Positions 1 through 12,400 of a stretch of 64,000 nucleotides of DNA are shown one piece after another. Made by a program: the position numbers and the translations under genes. Every line of letters starts with the position of its first letter. The first letter of the stretch is position 1. The notes under the pieces were generated by a model, which was not told the origin of the DNA, ran no database searches, and worked only from the letters and a program-made list of their open reading frames with translations. Origin of the DNA: Anseranas semipalmata (Eukaryota > Chordata > Aves > Anseriformes > Anseranatidae); NCBI GenBank assembly GCA_013399115.1, contig VXAA01003849.1, positions 1,755,079 to 1,819,078 on the forward strand. The letters are read 5' to 3'.

Positions 1-3000
1 GTTTTGTCTTTGTGAAACCCTTTATCTTTTCCCTTACTATGGAAGACAATTGAATAGGATTGACCCTTTGGCAGACGTGGATTAAAGCCAAATCATTCAC
101 ATGGAAAGGCTGCAAAATTGTTCTATGGGCTTTGAAGAGTGAAGGTAGAAAACTTAAGAAGCTGGAAAACGTTTATACACTTGTGAACTCAGGGCAGAAT
201 TAAAGTGAATGAAGAAATTTCCTGGAAGAGTCAATGCACTCTCCCTGAACCACTGGATATTTTGATTCACTTAAGCTGTGTGTTTATGTTACTATTATTT
301 CCTCAGTTCACCTTGGTGAAAACTAACCGACTCTGTCCTGATACAATGAGAAACAATTGAGCAGGATAAAGTGAAAGAGAATGAACAATGACCTTTTCTT
401 CTGCAGAGCCCATTGCTGAGAGAGGCAGGAAGAGATCTATCTGGTAATGTTTATCTGACTAAGGCAATTTACTGGATGATAGCTTTCCCCAGAAGATCTA
501 AGGACAAAAATGGCATAATATCAACTCACAAGGGACCCACTAATATGAGCCCTAAAATGAAGCCCTCTGTGCTGAACCAACTGTATATTTCACACATAAG
601 CCATGCCATTGAGATGTTTAATGTTCCTCTGGAGAGCAATAGACCAGTGACAAGAAAAATAAACAAGAGCTAAAGATGAAGATGTCCTTGAACTGAAAGT
701 GCTTCACTTTAGGAAACCCAATAAAGTGAGCGGGAAACTGTGAAGCATGATTGCATTAAAATAGGCAATATTTTTTCTGTCTTCGGTGGGATGACTCGGG
801 TATTTTATACTGTAGTTCTCCAAGTAATTATGAGGAGAGTGATTTCAGCTCGCTGAGTACTACTAAGAGGTGGAACTCCGTCGCTTGATAGTAAAAATCC
901 ACATCAGTGGGAGTTGAGACAACCTGTGGTCTCCTGTACTTACCCAGGTATCCTCACCATCAGGCTGCAGCGCCCCACTCTCCTTTCACCTTCACACACA
1001 CTTCCCCTGAAATTTCTGCATGTCAATAAAAGTATTGCTGATTCTGACTTTATCCTTTAGAACACTAGATTTTTAACCAACAATTCCTTTGTCAGAAAAA
1101 TCCTTGCAAGCACCACATGAAATGTACTAACAACCAGGTTAATCTAATAAATACCTTTACTGTCATGCAGTTCATGCCCACAATATTCCAAGCTAAACAA
1201 TCCAGAAATACACCCAATGGTTTGTTGACCTTGTTTTCAAATCCCTGCCTAAATGCATCAAACCACTAGGTTTGGAGTAAATATAATTAACTGAGCAGAA
1301 GTGCAAGGGTATGGCTGGTTTCGTAGGGCATGTGCACAAATAAACATGTATAACAGCAAAGAACCTTTTACCAGGGTGAAATGGGAAGCACAAGATGTCC
1401 TGAGGCATAAAATGATACAGTTTATATAATACCGACATTTTAGTGCAACTGGTTCCTTTGAGGTCACTTTCAGAGAGAAAATGTAGTTTCTGAAACTTAA
1501 AATTTTTCTAGGAAAAGTTGTTTTTTATTTCTCTAAATTTTCATTTTCTTTTGGTATTTCAACATTGCTGATCCTAAATGTTAGATTCCCATTCTATAAC
1601 ACAAAATGTATTTCCATTTATCCTCTTTACTTAAAAACAAAACAGAAGTCAAAGTGTCAGAATTGCCTAAGTAATGGAAAATTCAAATTTTATTCTGTTT
1701 TAATTTTAAACTTGGAGCTTGTGGCCATTTTAAAAATTAATGTATTGATCATTATTTCCAATCAGCCATGCTACAGTCCTTATTTTCAAGCCAAGGTCTT
1801 TTTTAAGTGTGTCAAAAAGTAATCTGCTCTATTACTTTCAATTACAGTTTAATAATTTATGAAATTACTTAGTATCATACCTGCAATATGTCAGTCAGGC
1901 TTCATTACATTGCAATGAGGTCTGATTTAACACACTCATTATTGCTCCTATTGAGGGTTTGTGGGGGAAAGATTCTTGAAACTGTAATAATTTTAGCTAT
2001 TTTGGACTAAAATAAGCAGCTACAGATACATGGCGGTATACAGCAGATTACTTAAGCTTACCTATGACTATGATGCCTCCTGACTGCGAATACTTGCCTC
2101 TTGGAATAGCTCCATGTTTTGCTCTCAGTTTGTGAAATGTTCTCCTAATTTCATCCAACAAATTGTTTTACAAGCAAGGATGAGCTCTGCAAACTCATAA
2201 GGAAGGCAAGAACTCGCATCGCATTCCCTGGCAGCTAACATGCGGACCGCTTAACTGGTGTGAAGACTTTTGGGAAGTGCTTATAATGGCATCATCTTCA
2301 TACAAAACACAGTCGCGGCCTTAGGCTGACCCTAATGTTGTGGTTATGCTGAGAGTGGGTTTGAGTTTATCCTTGTGATGTATGACACCATTGCTGATAC
2401 AAGGCAAAATGATGTGCCAAACAATAAGGAAAATTTCTATTCAGTTTGAATAAACTTTAATTAACACAGCATTTAGGAAGGCAGTGCGTGAGGTTTTTTC
2501 CTTGGCATTACTTCTGAAATTTACCTTTAGATGGCCAGAACCAAGGGTCTGCCAACTTCTGATGAGCTGAGATCACAGGCTATTTCAATTTTTGAGATTA
2601 ACTCAATAGAACAACAGTATTTCTCTTCTGGGTTTCTCAGGGCATGTCCTGTTTTGTATTGAAGCACAAGATTCTGCAAACATAATTCAGCTTAAGCATC
2701 ATGAAAGGTTTAGAAAGTTGCACTAATATTTCGTTATTAATGTGACGAGCTAATTTCTCAAGTCCCAGTCTTTCCACAAAGGGCAAGCTAGTTTTCCCAA
2801 TCCTGTGTGTAATGTTACGGACGATGCCAGGAGAGAGCAGGGACCCACCTTCCTGCCTGCATGGATCCTAGATAAAGCTAAAATAGGGAAAACAAAATTA
2901 AGCCAGAATTGCTCTTAATTTATCTGGGACTTCAACAGGAACAGAATTAAACTAAAATTTAACCCTCTCAAACAATTGAAAGCAGCCGCTACTGCAAGGT

Positions 3001-6000
3001 TAATACTTCTGACTGCAAGTTCCCAAGGCAATACTGCCTTCAGTTTGTATTTGATACAGCTCCAAGCACAGCACACTGAAGAAATAATCAGTATAACTCT
3101 TTGCTGCTGCTTTCAGCTCATTAGGAGGATTTTTTTCTTCTGACTCAAGCACCAGTGGCTGAAGCTGATTTGAGGCATAAATTGGAGGGGCCGTTTGGGT
3201 GCTGTGCTGCTGGGGAGTCACAGAAGCCTGGTGAGATGGGGAAGGTTAACTGAGGTTTCTGCTGGGGAGGGCTATGTCAGCCTTGTGTGTGGAATTAGAG
3301 TAGGAGCTAATATAAGGGGGGAAATGAATCACAGTATTGATGTCTGGGAAGAACAATATTATGACTATATGGATTTAATGACTGCTGATATCTAGTTCAG
3401 TGACAGGTAGTCTCATCCGCAGGGACAAAAGTACACAGTGTGCTGCAAGGAGACCTGGAGGCAATCCTTCAACTCAAATCCCATGATAGGATAATATGCT
3501 ATGGCTCTTTTTATGCTGGAGGTGGCATCCTTTCTAGATCCCTTCTGAGTATGTCAGTTGATGATAACAGCATAATTTGCCTTAGAAATTTTAATTCCAC
3601 ACACGCACACACCCTTTTCCTTACAAAGGAGAAAAGCATGAACATTTCCTTTGAGCCGTCCTGAATAAATACTTTAAGAATATTAAAAATGAGAAGTGGA
3701 TTAAAGCTTTCTGACTGAATTCCAAACCATGTAGGGTGCTTTGTTAATTTTAAAAGGAGGAATGTTATAACCTTCAGTGCTCACACTGTGTGACAGACAG
3801 GCATCATCAGTGTTTAAACCGCGCATAGTCTATCCGTGGCTACTGCTAGATATATAATCTCTCCTGGAACAACATCTGTCTTTCTTTTCCCTTTCACATA
3901 GGAAATTTAGTGAAGAGCAGGTAAAGCAATTTTGTGACATCATGGTTGTTCTACAGGAACTCCTGGATGTCATTAGCTGTTGCACTTTGTTTCCCTGTAT
4001 TTTATATTCAGCATGCATTAGCGGTTGCTTGTTTTGAAGTTCTCTGGGGTATTCTACAACGAAGTTGCCTGGTAGCAGAACAATCTGTGTTCCTCAGATA
4101 TGCAAGTGACTAATTTTCCATCAATCAGAGATGAGACTTAAATAAATAAAGGTACTTCATGGGGCTGCTGTGCCTAATGATAAGCAATTATATAAAGTCA
4201 AATTAAGGCAGTTCTTTGTGAAGGTCCTGTGAAATTGGTTAAGCAAAAAGAATAACTGCACCATTTCAGTGATTCATCCTATTGCTCATTTCAGTGGGAG
4301 CATTATCTCAGTTAACTGATGCAATTAATATGAAAATGAGGAAATCATTGTTTAAGGAGATGAGGAGAGAGAGGGGGTCTTAATGCAGCAGCAGTGAAGA
4401 AAAAGAGTCACAGAGATGGAAATTTGCATAGGTCAATGGTAATGTAATGCATTTAGCACATATTCAAAGCTTAACTTGCATAGTAATACAGATCCATTAA
4501 ATTCTCATTATGATGACCTGTGTCCAACACAATTCAATTTTTCTGAATCTTAATGATAAAAAGTTAATTACGGTAAGGTGAAAACCTTTTGTACTTGGTC
4601 TTAAAATAAAGCATTGAAAGGGCATTGAGACTATCTTTTAGATATGGCAGGTAGTTTCACTTCTGCTTAATTCAATATTTTATTAAGCATGACAAGATCT
4701 GAAGTTTGGCTTCTGTGTGCACTGCAGATTTTTAATGTAGTCAGTGGCAATAAATAAGCCTTTGTCTGTACAATTACAATTTAATGCTAGTCATTTTCCA
4801 CTTACAGGCTTCAGTTACAGATCACATTCTCAGTTTATCCTGCTTTTCTTATTTTTAGTAGCCAGAAAGCCTATCCAAATTGGGAGAGATGGGGAAAAAG
4901 ACATCCTTTCCCTTTCAGCACTTTATACTTATTCTAGCTTTTGTTCCACAGACATGTTTTTGAGCCGATGGCTCTTACCATGGTAGAGTGCAAGGTCTCC
5001 AGCAGCTGTTTCTTGTCATTACCTGATTTCACTTCTCACCACAGCTACAGGTGGAAGATAAGTGTCTGAGTGCTGCTCGGCCTCACACCATTTCCTTCCA
5101 CTTATCCCACATTTGCAGATAATGGTCATTCTTTGACTTACTCATCCGAGACAAGCAGCAAATGTGCTAGTTTCCCAGTGGTCTGAATCATGCTTTGGAT
5201 TAAGCAGAAGGTGTGGAGATACGCTATAATGAGGTTCAACAAGGCAGGCTGCCATGTGAAACAGGTTGTTGTTCTTAAAAGACGAGCATGCCAGAGTAGT
5301 GTGTTCCTTACTCCTTTACATTAAAGCCACCACACATCACTCAGGTCATGTCAAGCTGTCTCAAACTGTGATTAATTTACATTTAATAGATTTGTAAGGC
5401 ACCTTTATTAACATCTGTGTAACGTAATTTGGACTTAGTGCGAATGAAAGCCAAGTCCTGTACATATTTTTCTTCTTGTTGGGTTCTGTTATCCTGAAAT
5501 CTGCATTATGCTCACTACGGCACATGACTGGTGTTTATGGAGGTGATCCAAGTGATGACTTTAGCCACCTAACACAGAGCCAGACCTCAGGATTTATTTG
5601 ACAAAATGCAGACATCTGCAGAGCAGATGCCTGTACCTGAGCTGGTCGCTCAGGCCTCCCTGGGCAGGCAGTGGAGACACCCAGCACATTGCAGAGCAGA
5701 TGTCCACATGTGGTCACAGATGACAACCCTGCCCTGAAGACACAAAGCTACATGAAAGAAATAAAAGACTAAATCTCTAAATCCAAGCCTGAGATCTAAT
5801 CCCTGCCTCACTTTTAAGGCTACAGTTCTCAGTAGTTTAAATTGCTACAGTCCCCTGAACGTTCCTAAATTCTGCTTTTTGCCTCCTCTAGTGCTTGTCT
5901 GAGTCCATGAGGAGCTCTTTGATCTCCCAGGGAACCAGTTCAGCAATCAGCCAGCAGAAGACAGATCCCTGCCCATGCACACGCACACACACGGAGATTT

Positions 6001-8443
6001 TCACCCACAGAGTGGCACTAATCAGAGAAACACCAGCGCTGGAGCAAGTTGGGGCACAGGCTCACCTCTGCCCTAAGCTTCTCATCAAATCTCTCCTCTC
6101 CCATGGCTCAGTTTCTCACACAGGAGCTGCACTTTTAAAATTATTTCAATGCCTTTAAATGCAGATAAGACTCAACATCCAAAAGTCATTGAGAGTTAGG
6201 TGGCTAAATGTTTTTGTGGGCCAGAATCCTAGTAGACAACAATCAATCTCAGTAAGAGTTAAATGTCCATTGTGGTCCAGCCTCTAAATACCTTTACAGA
6301 TTTAAGCATATGTTCTTCAAAGGTCTACATCTTTATGAACATTTGTCAAACCACAGGTTTATGTTACAGAAAAGGTGGAAGATAGAGGCAGCTTGTAAAC
6401 TGCATGGTTATAGAGACATTCTTCTGGCTGCCTCAAATGTTTTCATCAGCCTCCCTTTTGACAACTTGCTGGCAGTCACTTGCTGACCCCCATAAGGTGG
6501 CTCCAGGTGTGGCTGCTCCATGAACAAAATCTAGTTAAAAGAAACTGGAAAAACAAGAGAGGCCATGCAATCACTCATGAATAATCTTTCCTTATTTGTC
6601 ATTTCACAATATCAGAAAAATAAGAAGTGCTGGATTAAACTATGTGGTCAATCTTGCAGTGTGTGGAGACCTGTAAGAAATGGTTATGTAAAATTAATCA
6701 TGACTAGACCTTGTAGGAGAAATAACTTGTAGACAACACTAATCTTACTTAAGGGCAGCATATTCACCATGTTACTTCACAAATACCACTCTAATTAATA
6801 AACCTTAATTAGAGAAGAATCAATAAATACTGCTATCCATAGACAATGGATATCATGTGAGGAGGAGGATTGGATTTTAAAATAGGTTCGTTTCCCCCAA
6901 GTACAAATTAATATTCTTTTAGGGAAAAGATAAACACATGGTAGTGACAAATCAGAGGAATAGTCCAATTAAAGTTTCATTAGTTTCATTGCTTATGAAG
7001 ATCCGACAAAAACATTGTATCTCAAGCATTGCTATTTAGCAAAAGAGGAATTCTGCTGCTAAAAATAGAGAAAATCCACCTTCCAACACATACACCGATG
7101 CATATTGCTAAAAGAACCTCTGATGTGCCATGTAAACAAAGCAACAAGCAAAACAAATGCTATGAAACCTTGATAGCTACAAATGCATATCAAGAAACTC
7201 ACAGAGCATATCCTGTGATATAAAAGTTTTGAGATCAGATCGATTTCCTTTATTGTCACTAGCTAATATTACGAATCCAAGATATGCCAGTATGAGAACA
7301 GACTGTGGCACAGATTACCTTTTGTTGGTTGTACAGGTGCTTTGCTACAAACACAGCAATAGCTTGCCAACAGAAGAAGAAACTTTAAACATGTTCAGTA
7401 CAAAAAGTAGCCCAAAGAAGACAATGATATAAACCACCCAAATCCTTTTCTTTGTATCATCCTTCTGTGAGCTACTACTGTTGTGTGACAATGTCATCAC
7501 GCATCACTGTCCAATTTTACGTGAAAGCTCCTTGGAGAGTGAGGCTCTGAAGCCAAATCCTTTGCTGATATAGATGATCCCATGGGGTCTAAGAAGCTAT
7601 ACTAGGGACATGAGAAGACTTTTACAGCTGCAGTTACTCCAATAGACTCTTTCTAATGACAGTCTGTAGTCGGAGTAGAGTATAAGGAACAAGAAATTAT
7701 TAAAGTGAAGATTTGCCCTTACAGATTCTTGGTTCCAGGGCACTCTTGAGCTGGACGTTGGCACTGGACTTCCAGTACAAGTAGGTCTGTGCAAGAGTTG
7801 CCTGAATCTCTGTGAGTTAGTCTAATGTCTTTGTGAGATACCTTACACATTTGGTCCTTGCAACAGCTGGAAGTGAAGAGTTGTTCAGTATCTGCTTTTT
7901 AGGCTATCTGAATATGTCTGTCTTTCCACCTCTGTTTTGAAGTTCTTTCTACTTTCTTTAGCATCAAAAAATGATCCACTTATCTTTTCTCTAATAACCA
8001 CTGTGGTATCCAGGTCATTCAAGGAAGCATTCAACCATTCAGGAAGCCTTTCATGATGTGTCTACAGGATGATGGTTCTTCAGTGCTTACTAGCTTCTCC
8101 TCCAATCTAAAGTCATTCTCACACAGGTCCATTTGTATTTTTCACAGCTATTTGATTCGTCAATGACCCTGAATGGATTTGTGTTCCTAACTTCAAAGGT
8201 CTGAAATTAAGCTTTTTGTCTACACTCCTTGTCTGTGTTCTGTCTTTTGTCAGATAGATCCCTCTAGAGGGGCATTCAGATCACTTATCTCAGGACCCTA
8301 TTTTAGAATTAGATTAATTGCTGCCCATGAGTGCCTTTCCCTCTCCATTGATGAGGTGGCTGGTTTAGACTAGATATGCAAGTTTTTGATAGCTAAACTT
8401 AGGAGAGAAGACTCTAGACTTGGGTACCTTCCAAAAGCTAGCC
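1..8443. other. Featureless AT-rich noncoding stretch
   Basis: I see no exon, RNA gene or recognisable transposon here. Open frames are all under 90 codons, lie in every frame and resemble no family I know. Minor low-complexity patches are a CA-rich run near 3599-3613 and another near 5979-5992. The sequence reads as unique AT-rich vertebrate intergenic or intronic DNA. Confidence 0.7.
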
Positions 8444-8459
8444 AAAAAAAAAAAAAAAA
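8444..8459 (+). repeat. A16 homopolymer
   Basis: Uninterrupted run of sixteen A. No retrotransposed body is visible upstream, so it is read as a simple repeat and not as a poly(A) tail. Confidence 0.95.
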
Positions 8460-9035
8460 CATACCTCGCATTTGCACATCATTACAAGTTTAAGAAAATG
8501 ATGTAAAACAGTTGGCATGGGCCCACATTCATATATTTCCTTAGCTCCTCATTCCACAGTACTGAAATCAACACAGGCTCCATGCAGAATTTTCTAAAGC
8601 AAAAGCAGCAATATCTTTATGTATGTTTCAGAACTAGAAGGACACACAGATCTCAAGTGACTAAGCAAACCTTCTGTCCATCACCCTTCTCCCTTCAGCA
8701 TCTGCTCTCTGTGACCCTGACCTCTGAGAGTGTACCCTACTTGTAGATACCATGAGCTTACTTCAGCCATGGAACCACGTTCAGATTTCAAACCTCCTCA
8801 GACCTAGGAGGTCCAAAGTCTTATGTGAAACCCATTTCTGTTTTAAATGCTGTCAGTAAGTTAGAGCTGAAAGGTGCTGTCTCCCATTGCCAGCCAACAA
8901 AGCCAGTCAGCTACCCTTGTGCAGCTCTGTAACCCCTCCACACTGCTACCTGTTAATACACTCTCTGGAAAATCAGAGCAGTTGCAATCAGCATTTTTCA
9001 GGACAGTGTCTCACACGTCATAAATAGGATATCTG

Positions 9036-9068
9036 NNNNNNNNNNNNNNNNNNNAAAAAAAAAAAAAA
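9036..9068. other. Assembly gap (19 N) followed by A14
   Basis: Nineteen N occupy 9036-9054 and are followed directly by fourteen A at 9055-9068. The gap probably marks a sequencing or assembly failure at a longer homopolymer or simple repeat. The true length here is unknown. Confidence 0.95.
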
Positions 9069-9396
9069 GATAATAATAACTTGCCTCACTACTGAAGTCC
9101 TAGAAAATCAAGTAAGACAAAAAAATGGCATCTTGCCAGGCTGTCAGTTCCCTTCTCTGTTCACTCCTAAGTCTTTGCTTTTGGCAAGAACACATCCCTC
9201 TGCTGCAGTGATCCCTGCATAAAATTTCAGTAATCACCCTGATAGTTTGCTAGACTAAATTTTGCTGGATATGCATACAAGAATGTGAAAAGCTATTTTT
9301 GTGCAACAAATCTTGTTCCATTCTCACTCACCAACAGAGAAAAGGGTGTAGCAAAGGGAGAAAGTTACTGCTGTGGGAGAGGCAAGGGGTCTTATT

Positions 9397-9485
9397 ATTT
9401 CACTTATATCAGTATAATGCAGCTGCCTCTCTGATAGCTTTAATGCAACTACTTCTAATTTACATTGGTGTAAGTGAAATCAAAT
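9397..9485 (+). repeat. Imperfect inverted repeat (hairpin), likely old amniote interspersed repeat
   Basis: The left arm 9397-9418 and right arm 9459-9480 can pair at 20 of 22 positions if G-U pairs are counted. They are separated by about 40 nt. Most differences between the arms are transitions. The right arm contains 'ttggtgtaagtgaaatca', which resembles a motif I recall as widespread in reptile, bird and mammal genomes (core like 'ttacaccagtgtaact'). The family name is uncertain. The fold could equally be the by-product of two inverted copies of that motif. Confidence 0.5.
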
Positions 9486-12400
9486 AAAACCCATTACATC
9501 CCTGAACCCCAGTAGGCGATCAATGTGATGCAGACTTTTACAACCCCAATTTCTTTCTGTAATAGCAAAGGAACAATATGGGTTTACAGAAGGGCCAGGT
9601 TAAAGATAAACCTCCCCTCTTTTCTCTTTCTTAGTCTGCAATCAGAAGAATCTAAATGGCCATTTGAGTGTGAAGACTAAGGTCAAGAAGGACAACAAAA
9701 GATCAAATGAGAGCCTGGGAGCTGAATCTGGAGATAATCTCGAAACTGAAAAAGGCTAAGTGCACAGAAGATCATCTACCAATTATGCAAAAATTCAGAA
9801 AATCAGTACATTAATTAAGATTATTATATTACTTTATTAATAATGAAATTGAGTTATAATAATGGGTAATATTCTAAATGAGTTAGAATGTGAACATGAT
9901 TTCTTTGTATTTTTAAATGTACTCGTTTCAATTTTACTGCTTTAAAATTGTAGTATAAAATGTATTTCAAAAAGAATAATATACATTTGTATTAATTGTA
10001 GGGTAGGGACACACTCAAAGCACTTTTTAAATAATGCACTCCTTAGATTTGTTTCAGAGTCTATTCTCACTGCCTTCTCTAGTTCTCCTTTTCTAGCACT
10101 GTCATCTTCACTTTGAGTCTGAAAAAAAAAAAAAAAACAACATTCCTGGTGCCAAAACCTTCTACTCTGCAGTTCTGCAAGTTAAAACAGTCTGTTTGTA
10201 ACTCCCTATTTCAGCACTTTTCTGATCTCCTCAGAAAAAAAAAAAAAAAATAGTAAGCTGGATTCTTGGCCAGGGAATCTGCAACAGGAGTCAGCATATC
10301 TCCATGGGCTTCATTGCAGCTGATGGTCAGTTTACCCCAAACGAAAACCTGCCTTTCTTCATTCTCTTTTCTTCCTCATTTCTGCATTCTTTGGTCATTT
10401 GTCACTTTGCTGTTCTATTTAATGAAAGAAGTGTTTTAGGGACACTCTTTGTATGAAATACATGATGAAATACATGAAATACAAATTATATGCTAAACAA
10501 CCAAGAGAGACAACGTCCTTCCCTCCATATGTATTCTTGAGTCAGTAAAACTGGCAATATTATACACAATACTCAGACGTCTGCTTGGTAATGTAATAGC
10601 AGTTGGCTTGTGTTGACAGGCAGAGATCCAGCTTTCTGGGTCTGGGAGTGACTTATATTATGAATTGAAATGAGATGAAGATACCTTAAAATGCACCAAC
10701 TTTCACACACACCTTGGAGTGCCCTTTTTGACCACGCAGCACAGGAGCATCCTAGATGGAGTGCTCTTCCCCAGCACAATAGCCTGGGAGACCAGTAAGG
10801 GAAGAAGGTACCTTAGATGAGGAAATGGTAACATGGCATGTGGCCCCCTCAGCCCACAATTTCACCTATGCAAAAGGAGAGAGAGAAAAACCCATCTCCC
10901 AAAGATGAGCCCCAAGCACTATGAGGAAAGAGATTTCCTGATTCCCAGTCTTGAATTTCTTCTGAAATGAAATACTGTCTACTTGCACAGTCTCCTGCTT
11001 CAACCTTTGCATTTCATTGCAGATATTGAAATCACCATTCTGTTTTGACACTCAAAGATGCTCTAATCAATATCTCTGGAAATGTCACTTAACTTTTCAC
11101 TTGGACGAAAGGTGATGCTGACATTCTACTTTTCCTGAGTTTCCCAGGAGAACATTTAATCTCTCTGACCTTGCAGATATTTAAGGAACCATTCACAAGA
11201 TAACATTACATTGTGACAGCCAGCAGGGTGTTTCTCACAGACAGCATTTTGCCTACAGGGACCACAGAAAACATCTGGACTCGGATAGAAAATAGTAATA
11301 AAAAAGAACACATTATTATTGTTCATCAGGATTGCTCAGTGATATATTATTATTTCTGCCTGTTGGAAACAATGCTGTTGGGTTTTTAAAGCAAAATGAC
11401 TGCGATCTATGAACCTGACAATGAAAAACTGTGGTTGTAAAAGGATATGAATAAGATTTACATGTTGCTGAACACAGAGCAGCCCCTGCCATCAGTACTA
11501 GGTTCCTCTTGATGTTTCTCTTCCCTTTGGAAGGAATATGAATGTACCCAGTGGATGTGATATCAGATTCAGGGATCAACAGGGATGGTATTCACTGGCT
11601 GCTATATCTAAAGAGCACTAGCGAAAGGAAAGCGGTCTGCTTCACAAAACAATAGAAAGAGATACAGGGGTTAAACAGCAGAGATCAGTGGGACCCTCAT
11701 GAAGCTGCTTTGGTCGGTCAGGTGTGGGCACAGCAGAAAGCAAAATAAATTAAACTCCTCCAGCTGGAAAATAAATATGAAACAGCAAGTGAATTTGTGC
11801 ACTTCATGACTGAGTGAGCAAAGCTTAATTCTCTAATTATTACCTCTATTCTACCCACTGAGATAAAGAGCAAGTTAGGAGAGATAATCAGGTTCTAAAA
11901 TACTGTGCCCTCTTGAATTCAGCCCAAATGTAACAGTCAGCAGTCATTCCAAAACTGATGTAGCCCCTTGAAAGATCTGTGATAATATAATATTTGCTAT
12001 TTTACAGTTTTATGTCAGCAGCAACTGAAGAAAAGCTTCATTCTGATTTATTTTTTAACCCATTTTTCATTGCTAATTCAAATGGATGAATCACAGAATC
12101 ATGCATCTACTGCACAAAAGTCTGGTTAAGGATTCTACAATATATTATTCTAATTATTCATATTCTTCTAATTTAATATAAATTCTGCTAATACCACCCA
12201 GATGCCATCTTGCATTCACAGTCTTTAGTTACGTCAGTGGCGTATCATGTTAGGATTGATCAGAAAATTCTCTGGTTTCACAAAGGCACTTCTGTCGTGT
12301 ACAACAGAAGCGGGGGAAGGGTTCTTTTTAATTTTTGCAATATGAAAAAAATGTATATATATCAATAGAATCATTCAAAATTCTACTTGCAGTGAGATTG

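Noticed and set aside
6090..6130. Faint similarity to the MIR-type 'cctcagtttcc' segment
   Set aside because: Too few matching bases and no tRNA-like head.
12091..12105. 'tcacagaatcat' resembling the reversed CR1 terminal octamers
   Set aside because: No CR1 body or 3' UTR sequence follows on the expected side; the match is too short.
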